Assembly (NCBI GenBank): GCA_016218085.1
Contig: JACREY010000015.1
Coordinates: 124,001-188,000 of the forward strand
Source of the DNA: Ignavibacteriota bacterium
GTDB taxonomy: Bacteria > Bacteroidota > Ignavibacteria > Tepidaquicellales > Tepidaquicellaceae
Reading direction: 5' to 3'
DNA length: 64,000 nt
A program made the position numbers and the translations under genes. This document shows, piece after piece, positions 9,098-18,155 of this stretch (within the stretch, counting starts at the first letter, position 1; the number at the start of each line of letters is the position of its first letter). The notes under the pieces were generated by a model, which did not search any database, was not told the DNA's origin, and saw only the letters and a program-made list of their open reading frames with translations.

Positions 9098-9961
9098 TTA
9101 AAACCTTTTAAATTTTAATCTTTCATCAAACCATTTTTTCCTCATTACTGAAACTTCCTTCCTGTTTTTTCTGAGATAGTGGTCTCCGCCTTCAATCAAA
9201 TTCAAAGCATATTTTTCTTTGCCGTTTAAAGCCGAAATTTTATTATATAAACTGACAGAATCACTGCTCAGAACTTTTTCATCCGAAGTTCCGTGTATCA
9301 ATAAAATATCCGTTATTTTCGATATCTTTTCAGGCCAGCAGACTGCCGACCTGTTTACTTTTTCCTCCAAGAACTTTTTTTTATCTTCATTTCCGAAATT
9401 TTTTTGGAAAACTTTGCCGAGTTTCGGATTTTGATTTTCATTACTGATTAAATCTGACAAGCCTGCAACTATAATGCAGGTTTTAATTTCATCCGTTTTC
9501 GTAAGTGCAAGGTAAGACATCATTCCACCCCTGCTCCAGCCTTCCATTCCAATTCTTTCTGAATCTGAATGTTCGTATTGTTTTGCGATTTTTATCAGAT
9601 TCAGAACATCATTCAAATCCCTTCCGCCGAATTCGTCTTTATCCCTGTATTGAGAGGCAAAGACGATGTATCCCCAGGAGGCAATTTCCCCTAAAATTCC
9701 CGATGCAAGAAAATCGTCAAGTCTGCCGGATTTATCGTTCCCGCCCCTGTTCCAGATAATTACAGGCAGTTTCCCGTCAATATTTTTCGGGCAGGAGATA
9801 TATCCATCAATCATAAAACCCTCAGAATCATAACGAAACTTGAAATTATCGGTATAGTCGGAAACGCTTTTCCCCCATCCTTTTTCAATCAGTTTCAGCG
9901 AATCATAATCCGGTTTTATTTTTACCAAATCTTGCATCATCAGTAAATGCATATATGACAT
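9098..9961 (-). CDS. alpha/beta hydrolase of the prolyl-oligopeptidase/dienelactone type
   Basis: A probable cytoplasmic serine hydrolase of unknown substrate. The nucleophile elbow G-W-S-R-G-G, an Asp in L-I-H-G-T-S-D-E-K-V and a His in E-G-G-D-H-Y-L form the usual triad. The oxyanion region is I-I-W-N-R-G-G-N-D. There is no signal peptide. The start is uncertain: the frame opens with TTG at 9973, and ATG codons follow at 9961, 9952, 9940 and 9937; 9961 is taken as the first ATG. The gene is 37 bases upstream of clpC on the same strand and may be co-transcribed with it. Peptidase versus esterase activity cannot be decided from sequence. Confidence 0.85.
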   Translation of the reverse strand: MSYMHLLMMQDLVKIKPDYDSLKLIEKGWGKSVSDYTDNFKFRYDSEGFMIDGYISCPKNIDGKLPVIIWNRGGNDKSGRLDDFLASGILGEIASWGYIVFASQYRDKDEFGGRDLNDVLNLIKIAKQYEHSDSERIGMEGWSRGGMMSYLALTKTDEIKTCIIVAGLSDLISNENQNPKLGKVFQKNFGNEDKKKFLEEKVNRSAVCWPEKISKITDILLIHGTSDEKVLSSDSVSLYNKISALNGKEKYALNLIEGGDHYLRKNRKEVSVMRKKWFDERLKFKRF

Positions 9962-10025
9962 TAAATTTAGCAAAAAGAAATTCTAATATTAAGTCAATAA
10001 TATATTCATTTTTTTGAAAATCAGC

Positions 10026-10059
10026 AAAAAAAAAGCCCTCCGATTTGCATCGGAGGGCT
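10026..10059 (-). terminator. intrinsic terminator after the first BNR-repeat protein
   Basis: On the minus strand a 9-bp perfect GC-rich stem, AGCCCTCCG with CGGAGGGCT (10051-10059 and 10034-10042), with an 8-base loop is followed by about nine T residues. It lies 20 bases after the stop codon of the 10079-12988 gene. Confidence 0.88.
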
Positions 10060-10078
10060 TTATAATAAAAAGCTTATG

Positions 10079-12988
10079 TTACTTAATAAGCATCATTTTC
10101 TTTATGTCTGTAAATCCGTTGGATTCCATTCTGTAGAAATAGACACCGCTTGAAAGTTCTGCACCGTTGAAGTCTACTGAGTATTCTCCCGGAGCTTTTA
10201 CTTCGTTTACGAGTGTTTTTATTTCTCTTCCGAGTACATCATAAATCCTGAGTGTTACCAGACCCTGCTTCGGTAATGCATAGTTAATCTTTGTTACCGG
10301 GTTGAACGGGTTAGGATAGTTCTGATTCAATGAATATTCTCTCGGTATTGCATTCGAGAAATTGCCTGTGTTGCTAAGAGTTGTGACAGTGAAGCAAACA
10401 TTAGGTCTGTTTGCCTGAGCAGCGCCGCTGGTCATTGTACAACCGGTCTGGTTGTCTGTATAATAACCCCATGTTTTCCCTGCATTCGGAGTTGAATTTA
10501 CAGGTGAATATGAAGTATATGATGAGTTATCATAGCAGATTTCAACGAGCAAGTTTCCAGTTCCGTTGTATACGAAATAAGGAGCAGTCATGTCGATATA
10601 CTGCCAGCCGGTTCCCGGAACGGTATAAGTTCCTGAGAAAGCGGTTGTCCATCCGGTTGTTACCCAACCTGTTAACGAGGTAAGGGCTGTATGCTGGAAT
10701 CTAACATTAAATCCGTTCATTGCAGGAGCGCCCACGGTTATTACGTTAAATCCAATTTTAGTAATTGAACTATTCGGACCTGCGCCTGCTGCTGTCAATT
10801 CAGCTGCCGTGAAGAGCATCTGAGTTCTTCCGTCCATCCAGTAAGTAGTGAACGGATAGTTGGAAGAGGTTGTACCTGTACCGATACAAGCATTTGTAAG
10901 ATTGATAATTTTGAATTTATACATTGCAGTAGAATCTGCATTGTGACCTGATGAGTTGTCTCTTGCAAAGACTCTGTAGAATATTGAGTCATTGTAATTT
11001 ACATCCGAGTTCAGGGAGTTAAAGTTAGCTGTATATACGCCGCCTGACGGATTCAGTCTGAACTGTTTAATTCCGGTACCTGTGTTATTTTTGTACCATT
11101 TTACCCAAACAGAATCAACGCCGATATTATCTGTTACGGTAGCTGATACCGAAGTTGGCCAGAGTGATTTTGGGCAATCCGGAAGAGGAGTATGTGTAAT
11201 AACGGGTTTTACTGTATCTGTTGAAGCTGTAAAAGTATAGAAAGAACCGGGTGCTCCGGCAGGAGCTGTTGCTGTTCTGCTTAAGGAGTCTGTTGTGGTT
11301 AAATAATATTCATATGTTCCCGCGCCTGAAAGTGTGATATTCGAAGTCCAGTTCTGTCCGCCTGTATTTGTCATATTAACTGCAGTCCAGGTGGTTGTGG
11401 GTGATTTTCTGTAATTCAATTTTGTAAGACCGGGATTAATTCCTGAGTTTGCAGGAATAATCTGGCAGTTTGTTGCTCTTGTACCGGAAATCTGTTCGGT
11501 ATTTGTAAGGGCAGTATGTGTAATAGAAGGACCGATATCAACATAGCAAGTCCAGGACTGATATCTGCCGATTCTGTTGTCTGCCCAGTTGGGGAATATT
11601 CTGTTGTTAGCAGAGGTGATACCAATGTAGTCACCCTGATAACCTGTAGCTGTACCGGAGATAGGAGCCGGTCTGAATTTTGCGTCGTTGACTTTTATTT
11701 CAGTCCATGTTGCACCGCCGTCTACTGAACGGTTTACATAAGTATCGACTGAGTCGTTGTTATTTGAATTTCTGCAATCGTGATAGACAACGTTTATACC
11801 GCCGCTGGCATCAACATTGATTGCTGCGTGATACTGAAGTCTTCCGTTTGCTGCATCCTGGTTAACTCTTATAGGAGCGCTCCAGTTTGTACCCTGGTTT
11901 GATGATGTCCACATAAATACGTCTGAAGCATCACCGCCAGCAAAGTTTTTATTTGAAGCTACGACATAAATCCAGCCATTTCTGGGACCGCCGCTTCTGT
12001 CGACATCAAGTCTCGGGAAGCCGGCAACCCTGATACCCCACGGACCGAATGATGCTGCACGGATTCCGTTCATATCTGCTGCATTGTTTCTTGCTGACCA
12101 TGTTGTACCGCCGTCGGTTGATTTTGCAAAACCGAGTGAGTCTTCTGTTGAGTTCTGACCGTTTGTGGTACAGTTTGCCCAAACTGCATAGACATTACCT
12201 TCGGGACCTGCTGTTACGTCGCAACCCTGATGGTGATGGCCGGATGCTGTGGGCGGGCTGATGACCTGAACTGTTGACCAAGCCTGACCGCCGTTTGTTG
12301 TTTTTGTAAATACAATCCTATTAACATAAGAACCACCAAACTCTGTATATACGGTATAAGAATGACCATAATACGGACTTGCTGCGCAATAGTTTGTACC
12401 GGATAGGTTTTTATCAGCACTTGTCGATGCACCGGGGAAGGTGATAACACCTGACCAGTTCACACCGAAGTTGGTTGAATATGCCGCACCCATACTACCT
12501 GATAAAGTAATGTGTGAAATAATGAACACATCATTTTTATCAATCATAGGAGCCGGGTCACCGTAGTTGCTGTTGGTGATATCCGGACCGGAGAAGTTCA
12601 GACCGCCGTTTGTAGAAACATAACCCGGTGTGCTGAATGTGCTTGAGCCATTGAAATAGTTTGCTGACGAGAACACAAGGTTTGGATGCAATAAACTTGA
12701 AGTTATTGCAATTTCACTTTGTGTTGACGGAGCTGCAACGGTTTTCACCATATAGTTCGGGCTGACTGCCATTACACCCTGAGGTGAATATACGAACCTA
12801 ATCTGTGTATTAGGATTAACGTAATTGTCGAAAGACGGTTCCGGTAATGGGACATAATTTCCAACCGGAAGCATCCTTGTCATTGAAGGATGAGGATTCC
12901 ACCTGGGGCTGTCATCCTTGATGTTCTGTCCTGTCAAAAGAACAAAACCTACGAACAAAACGCTGAAGAGTAAGATTGCTTTTTTCAT
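10079..12988 (-). CDS. secreted BNR-repeat protein with type IX sorting domain
   Basis: A 969-residue exported protein of unknown substrate. After a signal peptide (about 1-20) come several sialidase-type Asp-box repeats, for example S-T-N-G-G-L-N-F, S-T-D-G-G-T-T-W, S-V-D-G-G-A-T-W, which build a beta-propeller. Two Ig-like segments (about 490-690), a beta-rich domain (about 700-870) and the type IX C-terminal domain (about 885-969) with N-Y-P-N-P-F-N-P, G-V-Y-F-Y-R and terminal K-K-M-M-L-I-K follow. The sorting domain predicts export through the outer membrane and attachment or release. A full paralogue lies directly upstream (13246-16107). Sialidase activity should not be assumed: Asp-boxes are structural and no catalytic residues were identified. 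Confidence 0.85.
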   Translation of the reverse strand: MKKAILLFSVLFVGFVLLTGQNIKDDSPRWNPHPSMTRMLPVGNYVPLPEPSFDNYVNPNTQIRFVYSPQGVMAVSPNYMVKTVAAPSTQSEIAITSSLLHPNLVFSSANYFNGSSTFSTPGYVSTNGGLNFSGPDITNSNYGDPAPMIDKNDVFIISHITLSGSMGAAYSTNFGVNWSGVITFPGASTSADKNLSGTNYCAASPYYGHSYTVYTEFGGSYVNRIVFTKTTNGGQAWSTVQVISPPTASGHHHQGCDVTAGPEGNVYAVWANCTTNGQNSTEDSLGFAKSTDGGTTWSARNNAADMNGIRAASFGPWGIRVAGFPRLDVDRSGGPRNGWIYVVASNKNFAGGDASDVFMWTSSNQGTNWSAPIRVNQDAANGRLQYHAAINVDASGGINVVYHDCRNSNNNDSVDTYVNRSVDGGATWTEIKVNDAKFRPAPISGTATGYQGDYIGITSANNRIFPNWADNRIGRYQSWTCYVDIGPSITHTALTNTEQISGTRATNCQIIPANSGINPGLTKLNYRKSPTTTWTAVNMTNTGGQNWTSNITLSGAGTYEYYLTTTDSLSRTATAPAGAPGSFYTFTASTDTVKPVITHTPLPDCPKSLWPTSVSATVTDNIGVDSVWVKWYKNNTGTGIKQFRLNPSGGVYTANFNSLNSDVNYNDSIFYRVFARDNSSGHNADSTAMYKFKIINLTNACIGTGTTSSNYPFTTYWMDGRTQMLFTAAELTAAGAGPNSSITKIGFNVITVGAPAMNGFNVRFQHTALTSLTGWVTTGWTTAFSGTYTVPGTGWQYIDMTAPYFVYNGTGNLLVEICYDNSSYTSYSPVNSTPNAGKTWGYYTDNQTGCTMTSGAAQANRPNVCFTVTTLSNTGNFSNAIPREYSLNQNYPNPFNPVTKINYALPKQGLVTLRIYDVLGREIKTLVNEVKAPGEYSVDFNGAELSSGVYFYRMESNGFTDIKKMMLIK

Positions 12989-13198
12989 AAAGATAGTTTA
13001 GTTAATAAAAAAATTTATAAAAATCCTCTTTATTGAATTTTACCTAAATAAAATAAATAAAATTGAATAAATATTACTACAATATAGAAGAAATAAAAGA
13101 AAATTACAATAAATAATATTTTTAAAAAATAGGGATTTTCAATCTGTTACAACGAATAATTCTTTTAAAAATCAAGATAAATTTTTCTCAAAATAAAA

Positions 13199-13232
13199 AA
13201 AGCCCTTTACATCGCTGTAAAAGGCCTTTTTC
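13199..13232 (-). terminator. intrinsic terminator after the second BNR-repeat protein
   Basis: On the minus strand a stem of GCC, one mismatch and TTTACA-type pairs around a GCGA tetraloop ends in a run of seven T residues. It lies just after the stop codon of the 13246-16107 gene, so each of the two paralogous genes has its own terminator. Confidence 0.78.
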
Positions 13233-13245
13233 AAAAAAAATGTTT

Positions 13246-16107
13246 TTATTTAATGAGCATCATTTTTTTAATATCAGTAAATTCCGCTGATTCCATTCTG
13301 TAGAAATACACGCCGCTCGATAGTTCTGCGCCGTTAAAGTCTATCGAATAAACTCCGGGTGTTTTTACTTCATTTACAAGTGTTTTCACTTCCCTGCCGA
13401 GTACATCAAAAATCTTAAGACTGACGAATCCCTGTTTCGGAACTTCGAAATTAATCTTTGTTACCGGATTGAAGGGGTTCGGATAGTTCTGGTTGAGTGA
13501 ATATTCCTTTGGAACTATGTTTGAAACAGGACCTGTTCCAGAAGCCGCCGTCATAGTGAAGCATGCATTTGGCCTGTTTGCCTGACCTGCTCCGCTTGTC
13601 ATAGTACAGCCCGTGCTGTTATCTGTATAATATCCCCACGTCATTCCGCTTACTGCAGTTGAATAGACTGGTGAATATGAAGTATATGCAGAGTTGTCAT
13701 AGCATACTTCAACAAGCAGGTTGCTTGTTCCGTTGTAAACAAAGTAAGGTGCGGTAAGGTCAATGTACTGCCAGCCCGTGCCGGGAACTGCATAAGTTCC
13801 GCTGAATGCATTTGTCCAGCCTGATGTTACCCAGCCCGTAAGGGATGTTTGTGTTGTATGCTGGAACTTAACGCTGAATCCGCTCATTGTCTGTGAGGCC
13901 GCGGAAATTACATTAAATCCAAGTCTTGTTATTGCATTATTCGCGCCCGCTCCGCCAGCAGTAAGTTCTGCTGCGGTATAAAGCATCTGTGTTCTTCCGT
14001 CCATCCAGTATGTTGTATAGGGATAGTTTGAAGATGCAGTACCCGTGCCGATGCAAACGTTAACAAGGTTAATAATCTTGAATTTGTATACTGCAGAAGA
14101 ATCCCTGTTATGACCTGAGGAATTATCCTGAGCAATTATTCTGTAGAAAATCGAGTCGTTGAAATTAACATCTGAATTCAGTGAATTGAATGATGCTGCA
14201 AAATTATTTCCGGTTGTAAGTAAAAGTTTGAACTGCTTGTAACCTGTGGAAGTATTATTCTTGTACCATCTTACCCATACGGAGTCAATGCCAATGTTAT
14301 CTGTTACCGAAGCTGAAACCTGAACCGGCCACTGAACTTTTGGGACATTAGCAAGAGGTGTATGAGTTATAATCGGTTTCACGGTATCGGTAGAAGCCGT
14401 GAATGAATAATAGTTGGCAGGTGCTCCCGAAGGTGCAGTAACTGTTCTTGCAAGTGAGTCCGTTGCAGTTACATAATAATTATAGGTACCTGCTCCTGAA
14501 AGAGTAATATTTGCTGTCCAGTTTGTACCGCTTGAATTTGTAAGGTTAACTGTTGTCCAGCTTGTGCTGTTCTTTGCATATTTAAGCTGAGCGGTAGAAG
14601 GATTGATACCCGAACCTGAAGGTGTAATAGTACAGTTGACAGGTATAGTTCCTGAAATCTGCTCCGTACTTCCCAGAGGGGTATGAACAATTGAAGGACC
14701 GACATCAACCGGAGCTGTCCACGCCTGCATGTGACCTGTGCTGTTATCGAACCAGAAAGGCCATAATTTTCCTGCTGCATAAGCAAGTCCGATATAATCG
14801 CCCATATATGTACCTGAGCCGCCTTCACCTCTTGGTCTCCATCTGTGGTCGCTGATTTTTATATCCGTGAAAGTTGCGCCGCCATCAATCGAGCGTGACA
14901 TGTATGTTTCGCAGGAGTCGCCGGAAGAGGGATAATTTCTGTTATCATAATAAACCACGTTCACTCCGCCGTTTCCGTCAACGCAGACAACAGGGAAGAA
15001 CTGTAATTTTCCGTTATTGAGAGGATCCTGGTTCACCCTTACGCCTGCTGACCAGGTTGTTCCGCCGTCGGTTGACCTGTGCAGAATGATATCTGCATCG
15101 GAGCCGGCCGGTGATAAATTTTTCTGAGCGTCAACTATATAAATCCATCCGTTTCTGGGACCGCCTGATTTATCCACTGCAATTCTCGGGAAATCGTTTA
15201 CCCTGACTCCCCATCCGCCGAAGTTGCTGTTATCGCGGATACCGCTTGAAGTATAAGCGAGTTCATTAACAGTCCAGTTTACTCCGCCGTTGGTTGACTT
15301 GGCAAATCCAACACCGGTAGAAACCGATGCCTGCCTTGACCAGCAAACATATACTACACCTGAAGGATTAGGACCAACTACAACGTCGCAACCCTGTGAT
15401 GTTGAAGTCGGATTATTTATCTGTGCGGCTGTTGACCAGCTTACTCCGCCGTTTGTAGTATAGGAAACCATAATGGGATACGGGCTTGACCATTTTGTCC
15501 AGACTGTATAAGACCTTCCGTAAAACGGGCTCGAAGGAACATCGTCCGATGCGGAAAGGTTTTTATCCGATGAAGAAGCATAGATAGTATAAGGAGTTGA
15601 CCAGTTCACACCGAAGTTAGTGGAATACTGACCATACATAAAAGCTGTACCTGCAGTATTCAGTGATGTGAATACGAAAGTACCGTTTTTATCTATAGCC
15701 GGAGCCGGATCGCTGGTGGAGCTGGGTTCGTTAGGCATTAAATCCGTGCCGTACCAGTTCACGCCGCCGTTTGTTGAGACATATACGCCCTGTCCGTAAG
15801 TAGAGCCGACAGTTGTATTAGCCGAGCCGAACAATAAGTTGGGCCAGATGGGAGTATAAGCAAGGTAAATCTCATCCTGCTCGTTTGAGTTCGGCAATAC
15901 TCTGAAGTTAGCACCGACACCGAGGACACCAACCGGTGTCATATAAACTGTTGTTTGTTTATTCGGGTTTTCCCATGCAGATTGCGTGATTGGGAGTTTT
16001 TGATAAAGCCCAAGCGGTTTGAAAACTCTTGGTTCAGACCATTTCACCTGAGCGAAGATATTCCCGCAAAATGCAAGAATAAAGAAGACTGCTAAAAATT
16101 TCCTCAT
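13246..16107 (-). CDS. secreted BNR-repeat protein with type IX sorting domain (paralogue)
   Basis: 953 residues, same architecture as the 10079-12988 product: signal peptide ending at N-I-F-A-Q (about residue 20), Asp-box repeats (S-T-N-G-G-V-N-W, T-T-N-G-G-V-S-W, S-T-D-G-G-T-T-W, S-I-D-G-G-A-T-F), two Ig-like segments, a beta-rich domain with the near-identical phrase Y-W-M-D-G-R-T-Q-M-L, and a type IX sorting domain (N-Y-P-N-P-F-N-P, terminal K-K-M-M-L-I-K). Conservation is strongest in the C-terminal 450 residues; the propellers differ more. The pair looks like a tandem duplication. Each gene has its own terminator and a 200-base upstream spacer, so they can be regulated separately. Role unknown; surface binding or adhesion is a guess. 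Confidence 0.85.
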   Translation of the reverse strand: MRKFLAVFFILAFCGNIFAQVKWSEPRVFKPLGLYQKLPITQSAWENPNKQTTVYMTPVGVLGVGANFRVLPNSNEQDEIYLAYTPIWPNLLFGSANTTVGSTYGQGVYVSTNGGVNWYGTDLMPNEPSSTSDPAPAIDKNGTFVFTSLNTAGTAFMYGQYSTNFGVNWSTPYTIYASSSDKNLSASDDVPSSPFYGRSYTVWTKWSSPYPIMVSYTTNGGVSWSTAAQINNPTSTSQGCDVVVGPNPSGVVYVCWSRQASVSTGVGFAKSTNGGVNWTVNELAYTSSGIRDNSNFGGWGVRVNDFPRIAVDKSGGPRNGWIYIVDAQKNLSPAGSDADIILHRSTDGGTTWSAGVRVNQDPLNNGKLQFFPVVCVDGNGGVNVVYYDNRNYPSSGDSCETYMSRSIDGGATFTDIKISDHRWRPRGEGGSGTYMGDYIGLAYAAGKLWPFWFDNSTGHMQAWTAPVDVGPSIVHTPLGSTEQISGTIPVNCTITPSGSGINPSTAQLKYAKNSTSWTTVNLTNSSGTNWTANITLSGAGTYNYYVTATDSLARTVTAPSGAPANYYSFTASTDTVKPIITHTPLANVPKVQWPVQVSASVTDNIGIDSVWVRWYKNNTSTGYKQFKLLLTTGNNFAASFNSLNSDVNFNDSIFYRIIAQDNSSGHNRDSSAVYKFKIINLVNVCIGTGTASSNYPYTTYWMDGRTQMLYTAAELTAGGAGANNAITRLGFNVISAASQTMSGFSVKFQHTTQTSLTGWVTSGWTNAFSGTYAVPGTGWQYIDLTAPYFVYNGTSNLLVEVCYDNSAYTSYSPVYSTAVSGMTWGYYTDNSTGCTMTSGAGQANRPNACFTMTAASGTGPVSNIVPKEYSLNQNYPNPFNPVTKINFEVPKQGFVSLKIFDVLGREVKTLVNEVKTPGVYSIDFNGAELSSGVYFYRMESAEFTDIKKMMLIK

Positions 16108-16332
16108 AAAAGATTTTTTAATTTTTTTACATTTTATAATATACTATTTTTAGTGCATTTATTAAACATAAATTACCGGCATAATTGTAAAAAATTGTAA
16201 CAGGGAAAATGTCTTTTATTATTTAATTAACAAATAATTATAATAAAATATTTACCTACAGAAATTTAAATTTTAAATTGGGTTTTGCACTTTAATGAAA
16301 AAGCTATTATTAATATATTGATTCAGAATAAT

Positions 16333-17307
16333 ATGAAAGAAAATTTTAAGGAAATATTTAAAAGCAAGATAACCCTTGCTCCGATGGAGGATGTGACAGA
16401 GCCGCCGTTCAGACTGATTTGCAAGAAGCTCGGCGCTGATATTACTTACACGGAATTCATTTCTTCGGACGGGCTGATACGCGATGCAAGAAAGGCGCGA
16501 AACAAACTTTTTTATTACGAAGAGGAAAGACCCGTAGGAATACAGATTTTCGGAAAGAACATAGAAGTGATGAACGAAGCGGCGAGGATAGCGGAGACGG
16601 CGAATCCTGACTTCATTGATATTAACTGCGGATGCTGGGTGAAGGATGTGGCACTGAAAGGCGCGGGTGCAGGACTGCTGAAAGACGTTCCCGCAATGAA
16701 AAACCTTGCGGAAAATATTGTAGGCGCAGTGAATCTGCCCGTCACATTGAAAACAAGACTCGGATGGGACGAGAAATCAATTGTGATAGTTGATGTTGCA
16801 AAAATAATGGAGGATATCGGAATACAGGCGCTTACCGTGCATTGCAGGATACGCGGTAAGGGCAATAAGGGCGAGGCGGACTGGAGCTGGGTGAAAAGAA
16901 TCAAGGACAGCGGAGTGAAAATTCCCATTATACTTAATGGCAACATCAAAACTCCCGAAGACGTGAAATATGTTTTCGATAACTTCGAGCCTGATGCAGT
17001 GATGATAGGTCAGGCGGCAATAACGAATCCGTGGATATTCAGGCAGTCGAAATTTTTTATTCAGAACGGATATCACGAAGAAGCTCCACCGCTGAAGGAA
17101 AGAATTGATTTATGCCTGGAGCATTTGAAGCTTTCGGTTGAGTTCAAGGGAGAGAAATACGGAGTGATGGAATTCAGGAAGCACTATTCGGGATATTTAA
17201 GGGAGTTTGCGAACATATCCCAGATACGGCTGGAGCTGATGAAGTTCACGGAGTATGCGCCGATAGAAGAGCGGCTTGCAAGATTCAGAAATGAATTTTG
17301 TGATTAG
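16333..17307 (+). CDS. dus: tRNA-dihydrouridine synthase
   Basis: Flavoenzyme that reduces uridines in the tRNA D-loop. The TIM-barrel start L-A-P-M-E-D-V-T-E-P-P-F-R is clear. The active-site stretch D-I-N-C-G-C-W-V-K carries the catalytic Cys (second Cys), and N-G-N-I-K-T-P-E-D-V and I-G-Q-A-A-I-T-N-P-W-I-F give FMN-binding and family signatures. The usual N-M/F-G-C-P is N-C-G-C-W here. The ATG at 16333 puts the family start four codons before the first strand region; an in-frame TTG at 16285 would add 16 residues without homology. 324 residues from this start. The subfamily (DusA, B or C type) is not resolved. Confidence 0.92.
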   Translation: MKENFKEIFKSKITLAPMEDVTEPPFRLICKKLGADITYTEFISSDGLIRDARKARNKLFYYEEERPVGIQIFGKNIEVMNEAARIAETANPDFIDINCGCWVKDVALKGAGAGLLKDVPAMKNLAENIVGAVNLPVTLKTRLGWDEKSIVIVDVAKIMEDIGIQALTVHCRIRGKGNKGEADWSWVKRIKDSGVKIPIILNGNIKTPEDVKYVFDNFEPDAVMIGQAAITNPWIFRQSKFFIQNGYHEEAPPLKERIDLCLEHLKLSVEFKGEKYGVMEFRKHYSGYLREFANISQIRLELMKFTEYAPIEERLARFRNEFCD

Positions 17308-17386
17308 TATTTTATTTTAATAATTGTTAGATTTGTTTAAATCAAATATAATTTAATTCAACACATCATATAAAGGAGAGGGTAAA

Positions 17387-18154
17387 ATGCAAGCATTAGT
17401 CGGAGTTCTTTTTGTGTTCGGAGGATTCGTAGCTTTTATATTTCTTATAATCCTCATCCGCTCTTTCAGAATACTGAATGAATACGAAAGAGCAGTAATA
17501 TTCAGGCTCGGTAAATACAAAGCTGTAAAGGGTCCCGGGCTTATAATTCTTGTTCCGATTTTTGACAGGATGGTAAGGGTAAGTCTGAGAATAATTGCGC
17601 TCGATGTTCCTTCCCAGGATATAATCACAAAAGACAACGTATCGGTGAAGGTAAATGCAGTTGTATATTTCAAAGTACTTGACCCGAACAAGGCAATCAT
17701 ACAGGTTGAGGACTTTATGTATGCCACATCCCTTGTTTCTCAGACTACGCTCAGAAGCGTTCTTGGGCAGAGCGAAATGGACGAACTGCTTTCCCACAGG
17801 GAAACAATAAATTCAAAATTAAAAGTATTAATAGACAACCAGACAGAGCCGTGGGGCATACAGGTTAACAATGTTGAACTGAAAAATGTTGACCTCCCGC
17901 AGGAAATGATAAGGGCGATGTCCAGGCAGGCAGAAGCCGAAAGAGACAAGAGGGCAAAAATCATCAACTCCGAAGGAGAATTCCAGTCAGCCCAGAAGCT
18001 TGCGGATGCAGCAAACATTTTAGGCGGCAATGCAAATGCAATGCAGTTAAGGTACCTGCAGGTGATGACAGAAATTGCCACGGAAAAAACATCAACATTA
18101 ATAATACCGTTACCGATGGAAATTCTTAAGTATTTCCAAAGCATGACAAAGTAA
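17387..18154 (+). CDS. slipin / stomatin-like SPFH-domain protein
   Basis: Membrane-anchored scaffold protein of the stomatin (band 7) family. An N-terminal hydrophobic anchor (about 5-27) is followed by [12 protein letters not shown] and G-P-G-L-I-I-L-V-P, hallmark slipin sequences, the SPFH domain (about 30-190), and a helical tail with [10 protein letters not shown]. Length 255 is typical. Bacterial slipins often pair with an NfeD membrane protein; none is adjacent here. A good AAAGGAG ribosome site lies nine bases before the ATG. It leads a four-gene run; the next gene begins two bases after its stop. Confidence 0.93.
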   Translation: MQALVGVLFVFGGFVAFIFLIILIRSFRILNEYERAVIFRLGKYKAVKGPGLIILVPIFDRMVRVSLRIIALDVPSQDIITKDNVSVKVNAVVYFKVLDPNKAIIQVEDFMYATSLVSQTTLRSVLGQSEMDELLSHRETINSKLKVLIDNQTEPWGIQVNNVELKNVDLPQEMIRAMSRQAEAERDKRAKIINSEGEFQSAQKLADAANILGGNANAMQLRYLQVMTEIATEKTSTLIIPLPMEILKYFQSMTK

Positions 18155-18155
18155 A

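Noticed and set aside
10079-16107. True sialidases
   Set aside because: Only structural Asp-box repeats are seen; the catalytic Arg triad, Tyr/Glu and F-R-I-P motif were not found.
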